This document shows, piece after piece, positions 1 through 8,421 of a stretch of DNA of 40,629 bases. The DNA comes from Bacteroidaceae bacterium (GTDB lineage Bacteria; Bacteroidota; Bacteroidia; Bacteroidales; Bacteroidaceae). The translations under genes and the position numbers were made by a program. Within the stretch, counting starts at the first letter, position 1, and each line of letters opens with the position of its first letter. Below the pieces are notes generated by a model. It made no database searches. It was not told the DNA's origin and was given only the letters and a program-made list of their open reading frames with translations. The stretch is from the NCBI GenBank assembly GCA_030843315.1, contig JAUUPT010000037.1:1-40629 (forward strand), written 5' to 3'.

Positions 1-113
1 CCGATGAGTTTAAGAGATAATTAACGCGTGACACAGTTTATTTTACAGACCCTTTTTTGATGCTTAGATAGTCTGACAAGGGTTTTAGCTATTCTTTCTA
101 CCCTTATTTATAT

Positions 114-1067
114 TCAATCATTCAATAGAACCGTTTTCCCAAGAAATATCCCAGTCACAGATTTAGCTCCCAAGTTCATCATCCTCTGTCGCAACTGCTT
201 AAAGCTCTGCCCACTCGTCAGCACATCATCGAATAATATCACGTGCTTCCCATCCACATCCCTTTTCTTGATTTTCAAGTTAGACACCACATTTTTATCT
301 GATATACCTTTCATCTGTTCCCGTTCTTGTTCAATCCAAATGGTCTGAAACCCATCACGGACATTCAGCCATTTTGACAAATGGTAGCAGAGAACTGGAA
401 ATCTTTTCCGCTGCCGTTCTCTGGTCGATGCTGGGATAGGAATGAGTATCGTTTGTTCGGGAGAATCATAATAAGTGATATTCTTCATGCAGAGAGATAT
501 AATCTTTGCCACCAGCATACCGCAATGTCCTCCTTCCTTGAATCGGAAAATCAAATTACTGATACGTTTCTGGTGAACATCTACATTCTTAATGCGAGTA
601 GGATAATAGTCATGTACATAGTGACAAGTACTTCCGTCAATCTCACAACTTCCGGCAAAAACCGTATCATAAGGATAAAATTCCGTTTCCACTCCGCAAT
701 CATAAGAAAATACCAGAATATCCTTGTACATATTTAATCTTTCAGAACTTTCCGTCCTTCCAATCCATCCTGCTGATCCACCGGTATTCATCAATCCAAC
801 ACCTATTTCAAGTTGTTTGTTAAATGCTTGATGAGATATGACATACCAATTATAATCTTTACACAGTTCCGTAAAGTCAGCAAAGTTGCCAGATAAGAAA
901 TAGAAAAGACCACCTTCTTTCAATACAATCACATATTCACCCAATGGTTGTCGGCGCAAATAGAAAAATTCCTCAAAACTTCTCAACTTATACCCCATTG
1001 GAACTTTATATCCATCTACCACATAGCCTGAATCATATTCAAACAACATATCAAAGTCTTCAACCAT
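114..1067 (-). CDS. ComF-like phosphoribosyltransferase-domain protein
   Basis: The C-terminal third is a type I phosphoribosyltransferase fold. It has an IPIPAS segment followed by basic residues (about residue 215), then the PRPP-binding loop VILFDDVLTSGQSF near residue 280, as in ComF/amidophosphoribosyltransferase-like proteins. The roughly 150 N-terminal residues are not a fold I recognise, and at 317 aa the protein is longer than typical ComF (about 230 aa). The ATG at 1067 was chosen; the frame opens two codons earlier at a GTG. It lies downstream of the RhuM-like gene on the same strand, after a 185-bp gap with a hairpin. Family membership is fairly clear. The substrate is unknown, and a role in DNA uptake cannot be assumed in Bacteroides. 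It probably belongs to the tRNA-Ser island. Confidence 0.75.
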   Translation of the reverse strand: MVEDFDMLFEYDSGYVVDGYKVPMGYKLRSFEEFFYLRRQPLGEYVIVLKEGGLFYFLSGNFADFTELCKDYNWYVISHQAFNKQLEIGVGLMNTGGSAGWIGRTESSERLNMYKDILVFSYDCGVETEFYPYDTVFAGSCEIDGSTCHYVHDYYPTRIKNVDVHQKRISNLIFRFKEGGHCGMLVAKIISLCMKNITYYDSPEQTILIPIPASTRERQRKRFPVLCYHLSKWLNVRDGFQTIWIEQEREQMKGISDKNVVSNLKIKKRDVDGKHVILFDDVLTSGQSFKQLRQRMMNLGAKSVTGIFLGKTVLLND

Positions 1068-1194
1068 AAGCACTATATTCTATTTCAATATTTTATGCAA
1101 ATATACCACCTTGACATCCGAAGGTAAACACTATTCATTACTCTTTTAGCTTCTTTTATCACAAAGCAGTAAACGCTCCGATCATAAACAGAGA

Positions 1195-1232
1195 AACGGC
1201 TTTTTCCACTTGTAAAAGCAGTAAAAGCCGTT
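1195..1232 (-). terminator. Hairpin after the RhuM-like gene, probable terminator
   Basis: A perfect 10-bp inverted repeat (AACGGCTTTT/AAAAGCCGTT, arms 1195-1204 and 1223-1232) lies 20 bases past the stop of the RhuM-like gene. On the minus strand it is followed by only a weak T-rich stretch, so termination is likely but may be leaky toward the phosphoribosyltransferase gene. Confidence 0.5.
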
Positions 1233-1251
1233 CCACTTCATGAAAACCTTA

Positions 1252-1653
1252 TTAATTTATCCCTTGCATTTTACTTATTTGCAATACAATAGGAATTTTC
1301 TGTTCACTGACCTTACGTACAAGTTGTTCGGTAATCCATTCCCTGAACATAGCACAAAACGCACTTTTCATACGAAAAGCAAGCATGATAATCATATTCA
1401 GATTATAATAATACAACGTTCCATACTTACCGGGAGCATATTCTATTCGCACATCTTTTGTCACCGCATACTCATGCAATTCACCTTCAGCAAAAATCTT
1501 TTTAATTTGTCGTTCAACCGAAGCATCACAAACGTTGAATATATCTGCAATCTCATGCACATTCATCCAAATGCTACCATCTTCAGCAGGTCTGAGAGCA
1601 ATACGTACACCACCGGAATCTTTTGCTTCTATAATGACTTTCCCTTCATCCAT
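1252..1653 (-). CDS. RhuM-like (virulence RhuM family) small protein
   Basis: This 133-aa protein has the RhuM layout. A short beta-rich start is followed by a DNA-binding-like helical segment (WMNVHEIADIFNVCDASVERQ, abridged, around residues 29-50). Then come IKKIFAEGEL, a YYYNLNMIIMLAFRMKS segment and FREWITEQLV, which parallel the RhuM signature 'HYNLDMIISVGYRVKS...FRQWAT'. It is much shorter than full RhuM (about 300 aa) and keeps only the N-terminal half. The gene starts 10 bases after the integrase stop, so the two are probably co-transcribed. RhuM-like proteins are common on mobile islands, and their biochemical role is not established. The function here is unknown; it could be a DNA-binding regulator of the element. 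Confidence 0.6.
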   Translation of the reverse strand: MDEGKVIIEAKDSGGVRIALRPAEDGSIWMNVHEIADIFNVCDASVERQIKKIFAEGELHEYAVTKDVRIEYAPGKYGTLYYYNLNMIIMLAFRMKSAFCAMFREWITEQLVRKVSEQKIPIVLQISKMQGIN

Positions 1654-1663
1654 ATCTATATAA

Positions 1664-2896
1664 TTATGAGTTTAACGCTATTGTTTCCAATTCATCCAAT
1701 TTTCCCGACAACTGTTGCATATCATTACGTATTTTATCATTCGTGATACGGGCATAAATCTGTGTCGTTTCTATATTCGTATGCCCCAACATCTTCGATA
1801 CCGTTTCGATAGGCACTCCCTTAGCAAGAGTAACAGTCGTCGAAAATGTATGCCGCGCGAGGTGAAAAGTAATATTTTTATTAATTCCACACAAATCCGC
1901 AATCTCTTTCAAATAAGAATTTAACTTTTGATTACTTAATACGGGCAATAATTCCCCTTTAGGTAATTGTCCTTCATACTTCTTCAGTATAGCCAATGGA
2001 ATTTTCAGCAGTGGAACATTTACCGGAGTATCTGTTTTTTGACGATGCCTCATAATCCACGGCTTACCATCAAACGAGATACAGATTTCACTTGCTTTCA
2101 GTGTCTTTACATCAATATAACTAAGCCCCGTAAAACAAGAAAAAATAAATACATCCCGCACCTGTTCCAGTCGTTTCGTTGGAAACTTTTTCTTCAATAT
2201 TTTCTGTATCTCTTCGTCGGTCAGATAACCTCTATCCACACGCTTCAATCGAATCTTATAATTCATAAACGGATCAGTATAAATCCAGCCGTTATTCTTT
2301 GCCATAATGACAATCATTCGGAAAGTCTGCATAAATTTGGCGGTTGTGTTCTCATTACATAAACTGACGGTACGCAGATACGTTTCAAAATCCGTAATGA
2401 ACATATGGTTGATTTCCTTCAAAGCAATATCCGTGATATTATACTTTGCTTTCATAAACTCTTCCATTCTCCTATAGCATCGGCCATACTTCGCCATAGT
2501 AGCGGCTGTTTTACTGATACCAACCAACTTTTGTGCATCTTCATTATGTTTCTTGAATAATTCTAAAAGAGTTCGTTGCTTAACGGTAAAACCCAAGAAC
2601 GCATTTCTTACTTTCTCCGCTGTAACAAACGACTCATGAATTTCAATATCACGATAGTGATTTTTCAGAGAAGTACGTATGTTCTCCAACAACTCATTCA
2701 ACTGACGTGCCTTTACAGAATTACCAGCCGCTTTCCCCAGCTTCACGTCCCATGCTTTTGGATCCACATTCAATTTAGAACTGAACTGTGTGACATCACC
2801 ACTTACTGTCAGTCTGACCATTATGCAGACTGTTCCATCCTTGTTTACTTGATTCTTTCTAATGTAGAAGAGAATCTTAAATGTACTCTTGCTCAT
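1664..2896 (-). CDS. Tyrosine recombinase/integrase (IntDOT-like)
   Basis: This 410-aa site-specific recombinase has an N-terminal arm-binding domain (residues 1-90, starting MSKSTFKILFYIRKN), a SAM-like core-binding domain (about 100-205) and a catalytic domain. Catalytic residues visible are HLARH (box II His and Arg), LGHTN (second His) and the nucleophile in TTQIYARI. The first catalytic Arg is replaced by Ser (CFTGLSYIDV), a substitution known from the Bacteroides conjugative-transposon integrase IntDOT, so the protein may well be active. It reads away from the tRNA-Ser gene 300 bp to the right and forms a probable unit with the RhuM-like gene. It is the likely integrase of a tRNA-Ser island extending leftward. 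Confidence 0.92.
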   Translation of the reverse strand: MSKSTFKILFYIRKNQVNKDGTVCIMVRLTVSGDVTQFSSKLNVDPKAWDVKLGKAAGNSVKARQLNELLENIRTSLKNHYRDIEIHESFVTAEKVRNAFLGFTVKQRTLLELFKKHNEDAQKLVGISKTAATMAKYGRCYRRMEEFMKAKYNITDIALKEINHMFITDFETYLRTVSLCNENTTAKFMQTFRMIVIMAKNNGWIYTDPFMNYKIRLKRVDRGYLTDEEIQKILKKKFPTKRLEQVRDVFIFSCFTGLSYIDVKTLKASEICISFDGKPWIMRHRQKTDTPVNVPLLKIPLAILKKYEGQLPKGELLPVLSNQKLNSYLKEIADLCGINKNITFHLARHTFSTTVTLAKGVPIETVSKMLGHTNIETTQIYARITNDKIRNDMQQLSGKLDELETIALNS

Positions 2897-3128
2897 ATAC
2901 CTTGTTTTTTATGTCCGTAACAATGGGGTTATGATTTCCCACTGCAAAGGAACGATTAACAATTAGTTTATGAACGGACATCTAAGAGACAACGAGCGAC
3001 AAATCAGCAACTTAGCATTAAAATCGTTACTATTCTATTTCGCTCAATTTTCAGTAACGATTTAGTAACACTACTTTGTCCAAACGGGGCATTTTCTTGT
3101 CTTTTGCTTGTCTGTCGACAAAATGAAA

Positions 3129-3160
3129 AAGTCCCGTAAAACCTTGATTTTACGGGACTT
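3129..3160 (-). terminator. Terminator of tRNA-Ser
   Basis: A 13-bp perfect stem (arms 3129-3141 and 3148-3160) with a 6-base loop, followed on the minus strand by TTTTTCATTTTG, lies 37 bases past the 3' end of the tRNA. It is a typical intrinsic terminator. Confidence 0.8.
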
Positions 3161-3196
3161 GTCTTAGCTTTTCCACCATTTGTCTTTAGTGTTCAG

Positions 3197-3281
3197 CGGA
3201 GAGACAGGGATTCGAACCCCGGGTGCCTTGCAGCACAACGGTTTTCAAGACCGCCGCAATCGACCACTCTGCCACCTCTCC
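3197..3281 (-). tRNA. tRNA-Ser (anticodon UGA)
   Basis: On the minus strand the sequence begins GGAGAGGTGGCAGAGTGG and ends in a GGTTCGAATCC T-arm and TCTCTCC plus discriminator G. It has the long variable arm of a class II tRNA. The anticodon loop CTTGAAA carries TGA (complement of 3245-3247), reading UCA codons. The 3' CCA is not encoded. The 3' end faces the integrase gene, so this tRNA is the likely integration target of the island on the left. Confidence 0.96.
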
Positions 3282-3322
3282 AAAACTTCTCTTTCGGGAA
3301 GTACTTTTCTCTTAAAGCGGTG

Positions 3323-3353
3323 CAAAGGTACAAATCATTTTTAATTCTGCAAA
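3323..3353 (-). promoter_or_regulatory. Bacteroides-type promoter for tRNA-Ser
   Basis: On the minus strand a TTTG (complement of 3350-3353) is separated by exactly 19 bases from TACCTTTG (complement of 3323-3330). This matches the Bacteroides primary-sigma consensus TTTG-N19/20-TAnnTTTG. It lies about 42 bp upstream of the mature tRNA 5' end. Confidence 0.75.
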
Positions 3354-3383
3354 CATACTTTCTCTTTTTTCATGAATTAATCG

Positions 3384-3391
3384 TACTTTTG
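3384..3391 (+). promoter_or_regulatory. Possible -7 box of mutS2 (near-leaderless)
   Basis: TACTTTTG fits the Bacteroides -7 consensus TAnnTTTG but ends only five bases before the mutS2 ATG. If used, the transcript would have almost no leader. The -33 element is poor (TTTC at 3359-3362, 21-bp spacer). Confidence 0.45.
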
Positions 3392-3396
3392 CGCCC

Positions 3397-5925
3397 ATGA
3401 TATACCCACAGAACTTTGAACAGAAGATAGGTTTCGACCAGATACGCCAGTTGTTGAAGGACAAATGCCTCAGCACGCTGGGCGAAGAGCGAGTGACGGA
3501 CATGGCTTTCTCCGACCGCTTCGGCGAGGTGGAAGAGCGCCTGGACCAGTCCGTAGAGTTTCTCCGCATACTACAAGAGGAAGACAGCTTCCCCGCACAA
3601 TATTTCTTTGACGTACGCCCCTCGCTGAAACGGATACGGGTGGAAGGCATGTACCTGGACGAGCAGGAACTCTTCGACCTGCGCCGCTCGCTGGAGACGA
3701 TACGCGACATCGTACGCTTCCTGCAACGCACGGACGACGAAGAAAGCGCCTCGCCCTACCCTTGCCTGAGAAGGCTGGCGGGAGACATCACCGTATTCCC
3801 GCAACTCATTGCGAAAATAAGCAGCATCCTCTCCCCTTACGGAAAGATAAAGGACAACGCCTCCAGCGAATTGGCACGCATCCGCCGGGAACTGGCAAGC
3901 ACGATGAGCAGCATTTCCCGTTCGCTGAACAGCATCCTGCGCAGTGCCCAGTCCGAAGGCGTAGTAGATAAGGACGTAACGCCCACCATGCGCGACGGCC
4001 GACTGGTGATTCCCGTTGCCCCCGCACTGAAACGGAAAATCAAAGGTATCGTGCACGACGAGTCCGCCAGCGGCAAAACCGTCTTCATCGAGCCTGCCGA
4101 AGTGGTAGAAGCCAACAACCGCATCCGTGAACTGGAAGGAGACGAGCGCCGGGAAATCATCCGCATCCTATCGGACTTCTCCAATCAGCTGCGCCCTTCC
4201 ATCCCCGACATATTGCTATCCTACGAGTTCCTGGCCGAGATAGACTTTATCCGCGCCAGGGCCTTGCTGGCCGAGCAAATATCCGGTCTGAAACCTGCCT
4301 TCGAGAACAAGCAGCTACTGGACTGGACGATGGCGGTGCACCCGCTCCTGCAACTCTCCCTTGCCAAGCACGGCAAGAAAGTAGTGCCGCTGGACATCGA
4401 GTTGGACGAGCGGCAACGCATCCTGATTATCTCCGGTCCCAACGCCGGCGGCAAGTCCGTCTGCCTGAAAACGGTGGGACTGCTGCAATACATGCTGCAA
4501 TGCGGCCTGCTCATCCCGATGCACGAGCGCAGCCACGCCGGAATATTCAGCAATATATTCATCGACATCGGCGACGAGCAGTCCATCGAGGACGACCTGA
4601 GTACCTATTCCTCGCACCTGACGAACATGAAAAACATGATGAAGAACTGCAACGAGCGCAGCCTCATCCTGATTGACGAGTTCGGTGGCGGAACGGAGCC
4701 TCAAATCGGCGGCGCCATTGCCGAAGCCGTGCTGAAACGCTTCAACGAGAAGAAAACGTTCGGCGTCATCACCACGCACTACCAGAACCTGAAGCACTTT
4801 GCCGAAGACCATGAGGGAGTGGTAAACGGCGCCATGCTCTACGACCGCCACCTGATGCAAGCCCTGTTCCAGCTTCAGATAGGCAACCCCGGCAGTTCGT
4901 TCGCCGTGGAGATTGCCCGCAAAATAGGCCTTCCGGAAGACGTGATAGCCGATGCATCGGAACTGGTGGGCAGCGAGTACATCAACGCCGACAAGTACCT
5001 GCAAGACATCGTGCGCGACAAACGCTACTGGGAAGGCAAACGCCAGACCATCCGCCAGCGCGAGAAGCACATGGAAGAAACCATCGCCCGCTATCAGACC
5101 GAGATAGAAGAATTGCAGAAGTCCCGCAAAGAGATTCTGCGAAAGGCCAAAGAGGATGCCGAGCAACTGATGCAGGATGCCAACGCACGCATCGAGAACA
5201 CCATCCGCACCATCAAGGAAGCCCAGGCGGATAAGGAGAAAACCCGCCAGGCACGCCAGGAATTGACCGACTTCCGCCAATCTATGGAAGCCCTTGCCGG
5301 CAAAGAGCTGGAAGAGAAGATAGCCCGCAAAATGGAGAAGCTGAAGGAAAAGCAGAACCGGAAGAAGGAGAAGAAGGCGAACAAAGGCACAGAAACCGGC
5401 CTGTCCGCCCAAGCCCTTGCCGAGCAGCAGGCGCGGAAAGAAGCGGAACGCCTGGCAGCCATCGTACCCGGCGCCACCGTCAAGATAAAAGGTCAAAGCT
5501 CGGTAGGCGAAGTGATGGATGTGAACGGCAAGAACGCCGTGGTTGCCTTCGGAAGCATCAAGACCACCGTCAAGCTGGACAGGCTGGAGCGTACTACCGC
5601 ACAGCCCAAGCAGGCGGATGTCTCCACCAAGAGCACCTACATCAGCACCCAGACGCAAGACACGATGTACGAAAAGAAGCTACACTTCAAGCAAGACATC
5701 GACGTCCGCGGTATGCGGGGTGACGAAGCTCTGCAAGCCGTTACTTATTTCATCGACGATGCCATCCTGGTAGGTATGGCGCGGGTGCGCATCCTTCACG
5801 GCACGGGCACGGGCATCCTCCGCACACTTATCCGGCAATATCTGGAAACAGTGCCCGGAGTAAGCCACTTTGCCGACGAGCACATACAGTTCGGCGGTGC
5901 AGGCATCACTGTAGTCGACCTTTAA
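3397..5925 (+). CDS. mutS2: MutS2-family ATPase/endonuclease with Smr domain
   Basis: This 842-aa MutS2/RqcU homologue is of full family length. It has MutS-like core and clamp regions (1-320), Walker A GPNAGGKS (about 348-355), an ABC-type ATPase segment with DDLSTYSSHL and LILIDEFGGGTEP (Walker B), and a long charged coiled coil (about 525-660). A KOW-like segment follows (about 690-735), then a C-terminal Smr domain (about 766-842) with DIDVRG and LHGTGTG. MutS2 proteins lack the mismatch-recognition domain; known roles are suppression of homologous recombination and, in Firmicutes, splitting of collided ribosomes. It starts right after a TACTTTTG -7 box and is followed after 43 bp by the serine dehydratase gene on the same strand. 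Its GC content is clearly higher than that of the flanking islands. Confidence 0.95.
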   Translation: MIYPQNFEQKIGFDQIRQLLKDKCLSTLGEERVTDMAFSDRFGEVEERLDQSVEFLRILQEEDSFPAQYFFDVRPSLKRIRVEGMYLDEQELFDLRRSLETIRDIVRFLQRTDDEESASPYPCLRRLAGDITVFPQLIAKISSILSPYGKIKDNASSELARIRRELASTMSSISRSLNSILRSAQSEGVVDKDVTPTMRDGRLVIPVAPALKRKIKGIVHDESASGKTVFIEPAEVVEANNRIRELEGDERREIIRILSDFSNQLRPSIPDILLSYEFLAEIDFIRARALLAEQISGLKPAFENKQLLDWTMAVHPLLQLSLAKHGKKVVPLDIELDERQRILIISGPNAGGKSVCLKTVGLLQYMLQCGLLIPMHERSHAGIFSNIFIDIGDEQSIEDDLSTYSSHLTNMKNMMKNCNERSLILIDEFGGGTEPQIGGAIAEAVLKRFNEKKTFGVITTHYQNLKHFAEDHEGVVNGAMLYDRHLMQALFQLQIGNPGSSFAVEIARKIGLPEDVIADASELVGSEYINADKYLQDIVRDKRYWEGKRQTIRQREKHMEETIARYQTEIEELQKSRKEILRKAKEDAEQLMQDANARIENTIRTIKEAQADKEKTRQARQELTDFRQSMEALAGKELEEKIARKMEKLKEKQNRKKEKKANKGTETGLSAQALAEQQARKEAERLAAIVPGATVKIKGQSSVGEVMDVNGKNAVVAFGSIKTTVKLDRLERTTAQPKQADVSTKSTYISTQTQDTMYEKKLHFKQDIDVRGMRGDEALQAVTYFIDDAILVGMARVRILHGTGTGILRTLIRQYLETVPGVSHFADEHIQFGGAGITVVDL

Positions 5926-5968
5926 TCAATAAATAAACCAACTAATTCATTCACAATCAACTTATCTT

Positions 5969-7180
5969 ATGAAATCAATCAAAGAACTCTACCGCATCGG
6001 TACCGGCCCATCAAGCAGTCACACCATGGGACCGCGCAAAGCAGCAGAAATCTTCCTGGAGCGCCATCCGGAAGCTGCGTCCTTCAAAGTAACCCTGTAC
6101 GGTAGCCTCGCCGCCACCGGCAAGGGGCACATGACCAATGTTGCCATCACCGAAACGCTGCAACCGGCGGCTCCGGTAGAGATTATCTGGGAACCCAAGA
6201 TATTCCTCCCCTTCCACCCCAACGGCATGAAATTCGTATCGGTGGACCGTGAAGGCCGGGAGACCGACCAATGGATCGTGTTCAGCGTAGGCGGCGGCGC
6301 CCTGGCGGAAGAGAACGACGGAGCCACTTCCGTCAATACCCCGGACGTATACGGAATGAACAGTATGACCGAAATTCTGCAATGGTGCGAACGTACCGGC
6401 AAAAGCTACTGGGAGTATGTCAAGGAGTGCGAGGAAAGCGATATATGGGACTACCTGCAGGAAGTATGGGAAACGATGAAGGCCGCCGTAAAACGCGGAC
6501 TGGAGCAGGAAGGCGTCTTGCCCGGCCCGCTGAACCTGCGCCGCAAAGCCTCTACCTATTATATACGTGCCAGTGGCTACAAGCAGTCGCTCCAATCACG
6601 CGGACTGGTCTTTTCCTACGCTCTTGCCGTCAGCGAAGAGAATGCCTCGGGAGGGGTCATCGTTACTGCGCCTACCTGCGGTTCGTGCGGAGTGGTGCCT
6701 GCCGTACTCTATCACCTGGCTAAAAGCCGGGAGTTCAGCGATACCCGCATCCTCCGCGCCCTTGCCACAGCCGGATTGGTGGGAAATATCGTGAAGAGAA
6801 ACGCCTCCATCTCGGGTGCTGAAGCCGGATGCCAGGCAGAAGTGGGCGTGGCTTGCTCCATGGCTTCGGCTGCTGCCAACCAGTTGTTCGGCGGAAGCCC
6901 GGCGCAGATAGAGTATGCCGCCGAAATGGGACTGGAACACCACTTGGGAATGACCTGCGACCCGGTATGCGGATTGGTACAAATCCCTTGCATCGAGCGC
7001 AACGCCTATGCCGCCGCCCGTGCCCTGGATGCCAACATCTACTCTTCCTTCACCGACGGCATGCACCGCGTTTCCTTCGACAAGGTGGTAGAGGTGATGA
7101 AAGAAACCGGCAATGACCTGCCTTCACTCTACAAAGAAACCAGCGAAGGCGGACTGGCGAAAGACTACAAGCCGATGTAA
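5969..7180 (+). CDS. sdaA: L-serine ammonia-lyase, iron-sulfur dependent
   Basis: This 403-aa single-chain L-serine dehydratase converts L-serine to pyruvate and ammonia in the cytoplasm using a [4Fe-4S] cluster. The N-terminal beta-domain shows the diagnostic IGTGPSSSHTMGP (residues about 8-20). The alpha-domain carries APTCGSCGVVPA (about 232) and the later Cys residues in MTCDPVCGLVQIPC (about 330), which are the expected cluster ligands. Both domains are present and intact, so it is the fused one-subunit form rather than separate sdaAA/sdaAB. It lies 43 bp downstream of mutS2, possibly in the same transcript, and ends in a strong terminator. Confidence 0.95.
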   Translation: MKSIKELYRIGTGPSSSHTMGPRKAAEIFLERHPEAASFKVTLYGSLAATGKGHMTNVAITETLQPAAPVEIIWEPKIFLPFHPNGMKFVSVDREGRETDQWIVFSVGGGALAEENDGATSVNTPDVYGMNSMTEILQWCERTGKSYWEYVKECEESDIWDYLQEVWETMKAAVKRGLEQEGVLPGPLNLRRKASTYYIRASGYKQSLQSRGLVFSYALAVSEENASGGVIVTAPTCGSCGVVPAVLYHLAKSREFSDTRILRALATAGLVGNIVKRNASISGAEAGCQAEVGVACSMASAAANQLFGGSPAQIEYAAEMGLEHHLGMTCDPVCGLVQIPCIERNAYAAARALDANIYSSFTDGMHRVSFDKVVEVMKETGNDLPSLYKETSEGGLAKDYKPM

Positions 7181-7242
7181 GCGGCAAATGATCGTCGGGT
7201 GTCCGGAACGGCACCGTCGGCCATCCAATAAAACAAGTAATG

Positions 7243-7277
7243 TTTTGCATCAAAAGAAGTAATGTTTTGATGCAAAA
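7243..7277 (+). repeat. Inverted repeat immediately upstream of the sdaA terminator
   Basis: Perfect 13-bp arms (TTTTGCATCAAAA at 7243-7255, TTTTGATGCAAAA at 7265-7277) share four bases with the next hairpin. The phrase AAGTAATGTTTTG occurs at 7235-7247 and again at 7257-7269, with a degenerate third copy (GGCAATGTTT) in the terminator stem. Confidence 0.6.
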
Positions 7278-7312
7278 GCGGCAATGTTTCGGGGTAAAAC
7301 ATTGCCGCTTTT
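7274..7312 (+). terminator. Intrinsic terminator of sdaA
   Basis: A 16-bp perfect stem (arms 7274-7289 and 7297-7312) with a 7-base loop is followed by more T residues. It lies 94 bases after the sdaA stop, between convergent genes, and may serve both strands. Confidence 0.85.
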
Positions 7313-7359
7313 TTATCACTCGACTATTGCTTTCTTGTTACTTGTCAGTCAGACAGTTA

Positions 7360-7848
7360 TCAATCTATCGGCCAATGCGTATCGTCCTTGCCCGTAACGT
7401 CCTTTGTCTGCATCAGGTCTCCATCTTCCGAGTAGAACAACTGATATTCCGTCTTTCCGTTTTCCACCTCAATCACATACTGAATAGGCTGGTTCGGGTA
7501 TTCCAACTGGTCGATGTCATCCCTCTTCCAAGTGGCGTACTCGCTGCCATTGAAGGCAGTCTGCACAGTTCCGGGAACATTGTCCCAATCAAGATCCACT
7601 TCCGTCAGGCACCATTCTGCCTGAGCGTTGAACCATACGTCCAAATCTTTGCCATCCACCATGCAGTCTGCCACATAATAAGAACCTTTCTGTTCCCAGT
7701 CCACGTCGCCGGCAGCAGGATACTTGGTTTTCAAGGCTTGCGTCAGGGCCTGGGGCACCTTTACATGATCTTTGTCATCATCATCGCTGCACGCACTGAA
7801 TGCCAGTGCGGCGATGAACATCATTGCTAATACACGAATTTTCATCAT
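7360..7848 (-). CDS. PepSY-like lipoprotein
   Basis: This 162-aa protein has an SPII signal (hydrophobic 5-17, lipobox LAFSAC with Cys20) followed by Ser-Asp-Asp-Asp-Asp, an acidic start compatible with outer-surface export of Bacteroides lipoproteins. The rest carries PepSY-like repeats: PQALTQALKTKYP...WEQKGSYYVADCMVDGKDLDVWF..AEW, then a second half with YVIEVENGKTEYQLFYSEDGDLM. This is the 'beta-lactamase-inhibitor-like PepSY-like' family common in Bacteroides. The biochemical role is unknown; periplasmic PepSY proteins often sit beside two-component systems, as here. It follows the other PepSY-like gene by 38 bp, so they probably form one unit. Confidence 0.8.
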   Translation of the reverse strand: MMKIRVLAMMFIAALAFSACSDDDDKDHVKVPQALTQALKTKYPAAGDVDWEQKGSYYVADCMVDGKDLDVWFNAQAEWCLTEVDLDWDNVPGTVQTAFNGSEYATWKRDDIDQLEYPNQPIQYVIEVENGKTEYQLFYSEDGDLMQTKDVTGKDDTHWPID

Positions 7849-7886
7849 TGCTTTATAACATTTTTAGTTAGACATATACTCCGGCA

Positions 7887-8327
7887 TCAGTCGTCCATGC
7901 TCACGAACTTGCCTTTCTTATTGAACTTTAAGGAATAGTCATTCCCCAATTCCACTTCCACGCCACTACGGCCGCGTTCGATCTTGGTGATAATTTCTCT
8001 TGGGAAATTCGTCTTTACATACTCCTTTACAGAAGTCGGAACCAGTGCGGCGGGGACGGCTGCCTTCTTGCAATCCACTTCCAGCCAGTTACCCTTCTTG
8101 TCGAAGTCTATTTCGGTGCGGTCGGTCAAGAGTACCTCGTACTTTTTGGTTTGCAATATCTCGCTTTCAATCTTGATATGAGAGATTTGAGGCTTGCTGA
8201 AGTACTGGTTGATAAAGTTGCGTGCAGGCAACGGAAGTTGCTTTGCGTCCTGAGTGATAACATCTCCTGCAAAAGCAAATTGAACGGCTACGATAGCCAT
8301 CACAAGAATAGATAATACTTTTTTCAT
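7887..8327 (-). CDS. PepSY-like secreted protein
   Basis: This 146-aa periplasmic protein starts at the ATG at 8327 (MKKVLSILVMAIVAV), which gives a clean Sec signal ending QFAFAG. The frame is open 14 codons further upstream, but that would bury the signal. The mature part is two PepSY-like units: LPLPARNFINQYFS...KKYEVLLTDRTEIDFDKKGNWLEVD, then VPTSVKEYVKTNFP...GVEVELGNDYSLKFNKKGKFVSMD. It ends close to the upstream start of the PepSY-like lipoprotein and lies 94 bp downstream of the histidine kinase on the same strand, so it may be under that system's control. The function is not known. Confidence 0.8.
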   Translation of the reverse strand: MKKVLSILVMAIVAVQFAFAGDVITQDAKQLPLPARNFINQYFSKPQISHIKIESEILQTKKYEVLLTDRTEIDFDKKGNWLEVDCKKAAVPAALVPTSVKEYVKTNFPREIITKIERGRSGVEVELGNDYSLKFNKKGKFVSMDD

Positions 8328-8421
8328 AATCGTTATTTTTTTAGGTGTTACTAATAAGTTTCGTATCATTCACACTGCAAATAACGACATAGAATTAGGA
8401 AAGATTTGGGAATAATCGGTG

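Noticed and set aside
3129..3197. Definite attachment site at the tRNA-Ser 3' end
   Set aside because: Position of the integrase suggests it, but no second copy of the tRNA end is present in the window, so the exact site cannot be set.
4315..5658. A 447-codon open frame on the minus strand inside mutS2
   Set aside because: It is antisense to a clear MutS2 domain structure, has a composition of Leu/Gly-rich translated noise, and no recognised domain. GC-rich genes leave long open antisense frames by chance.
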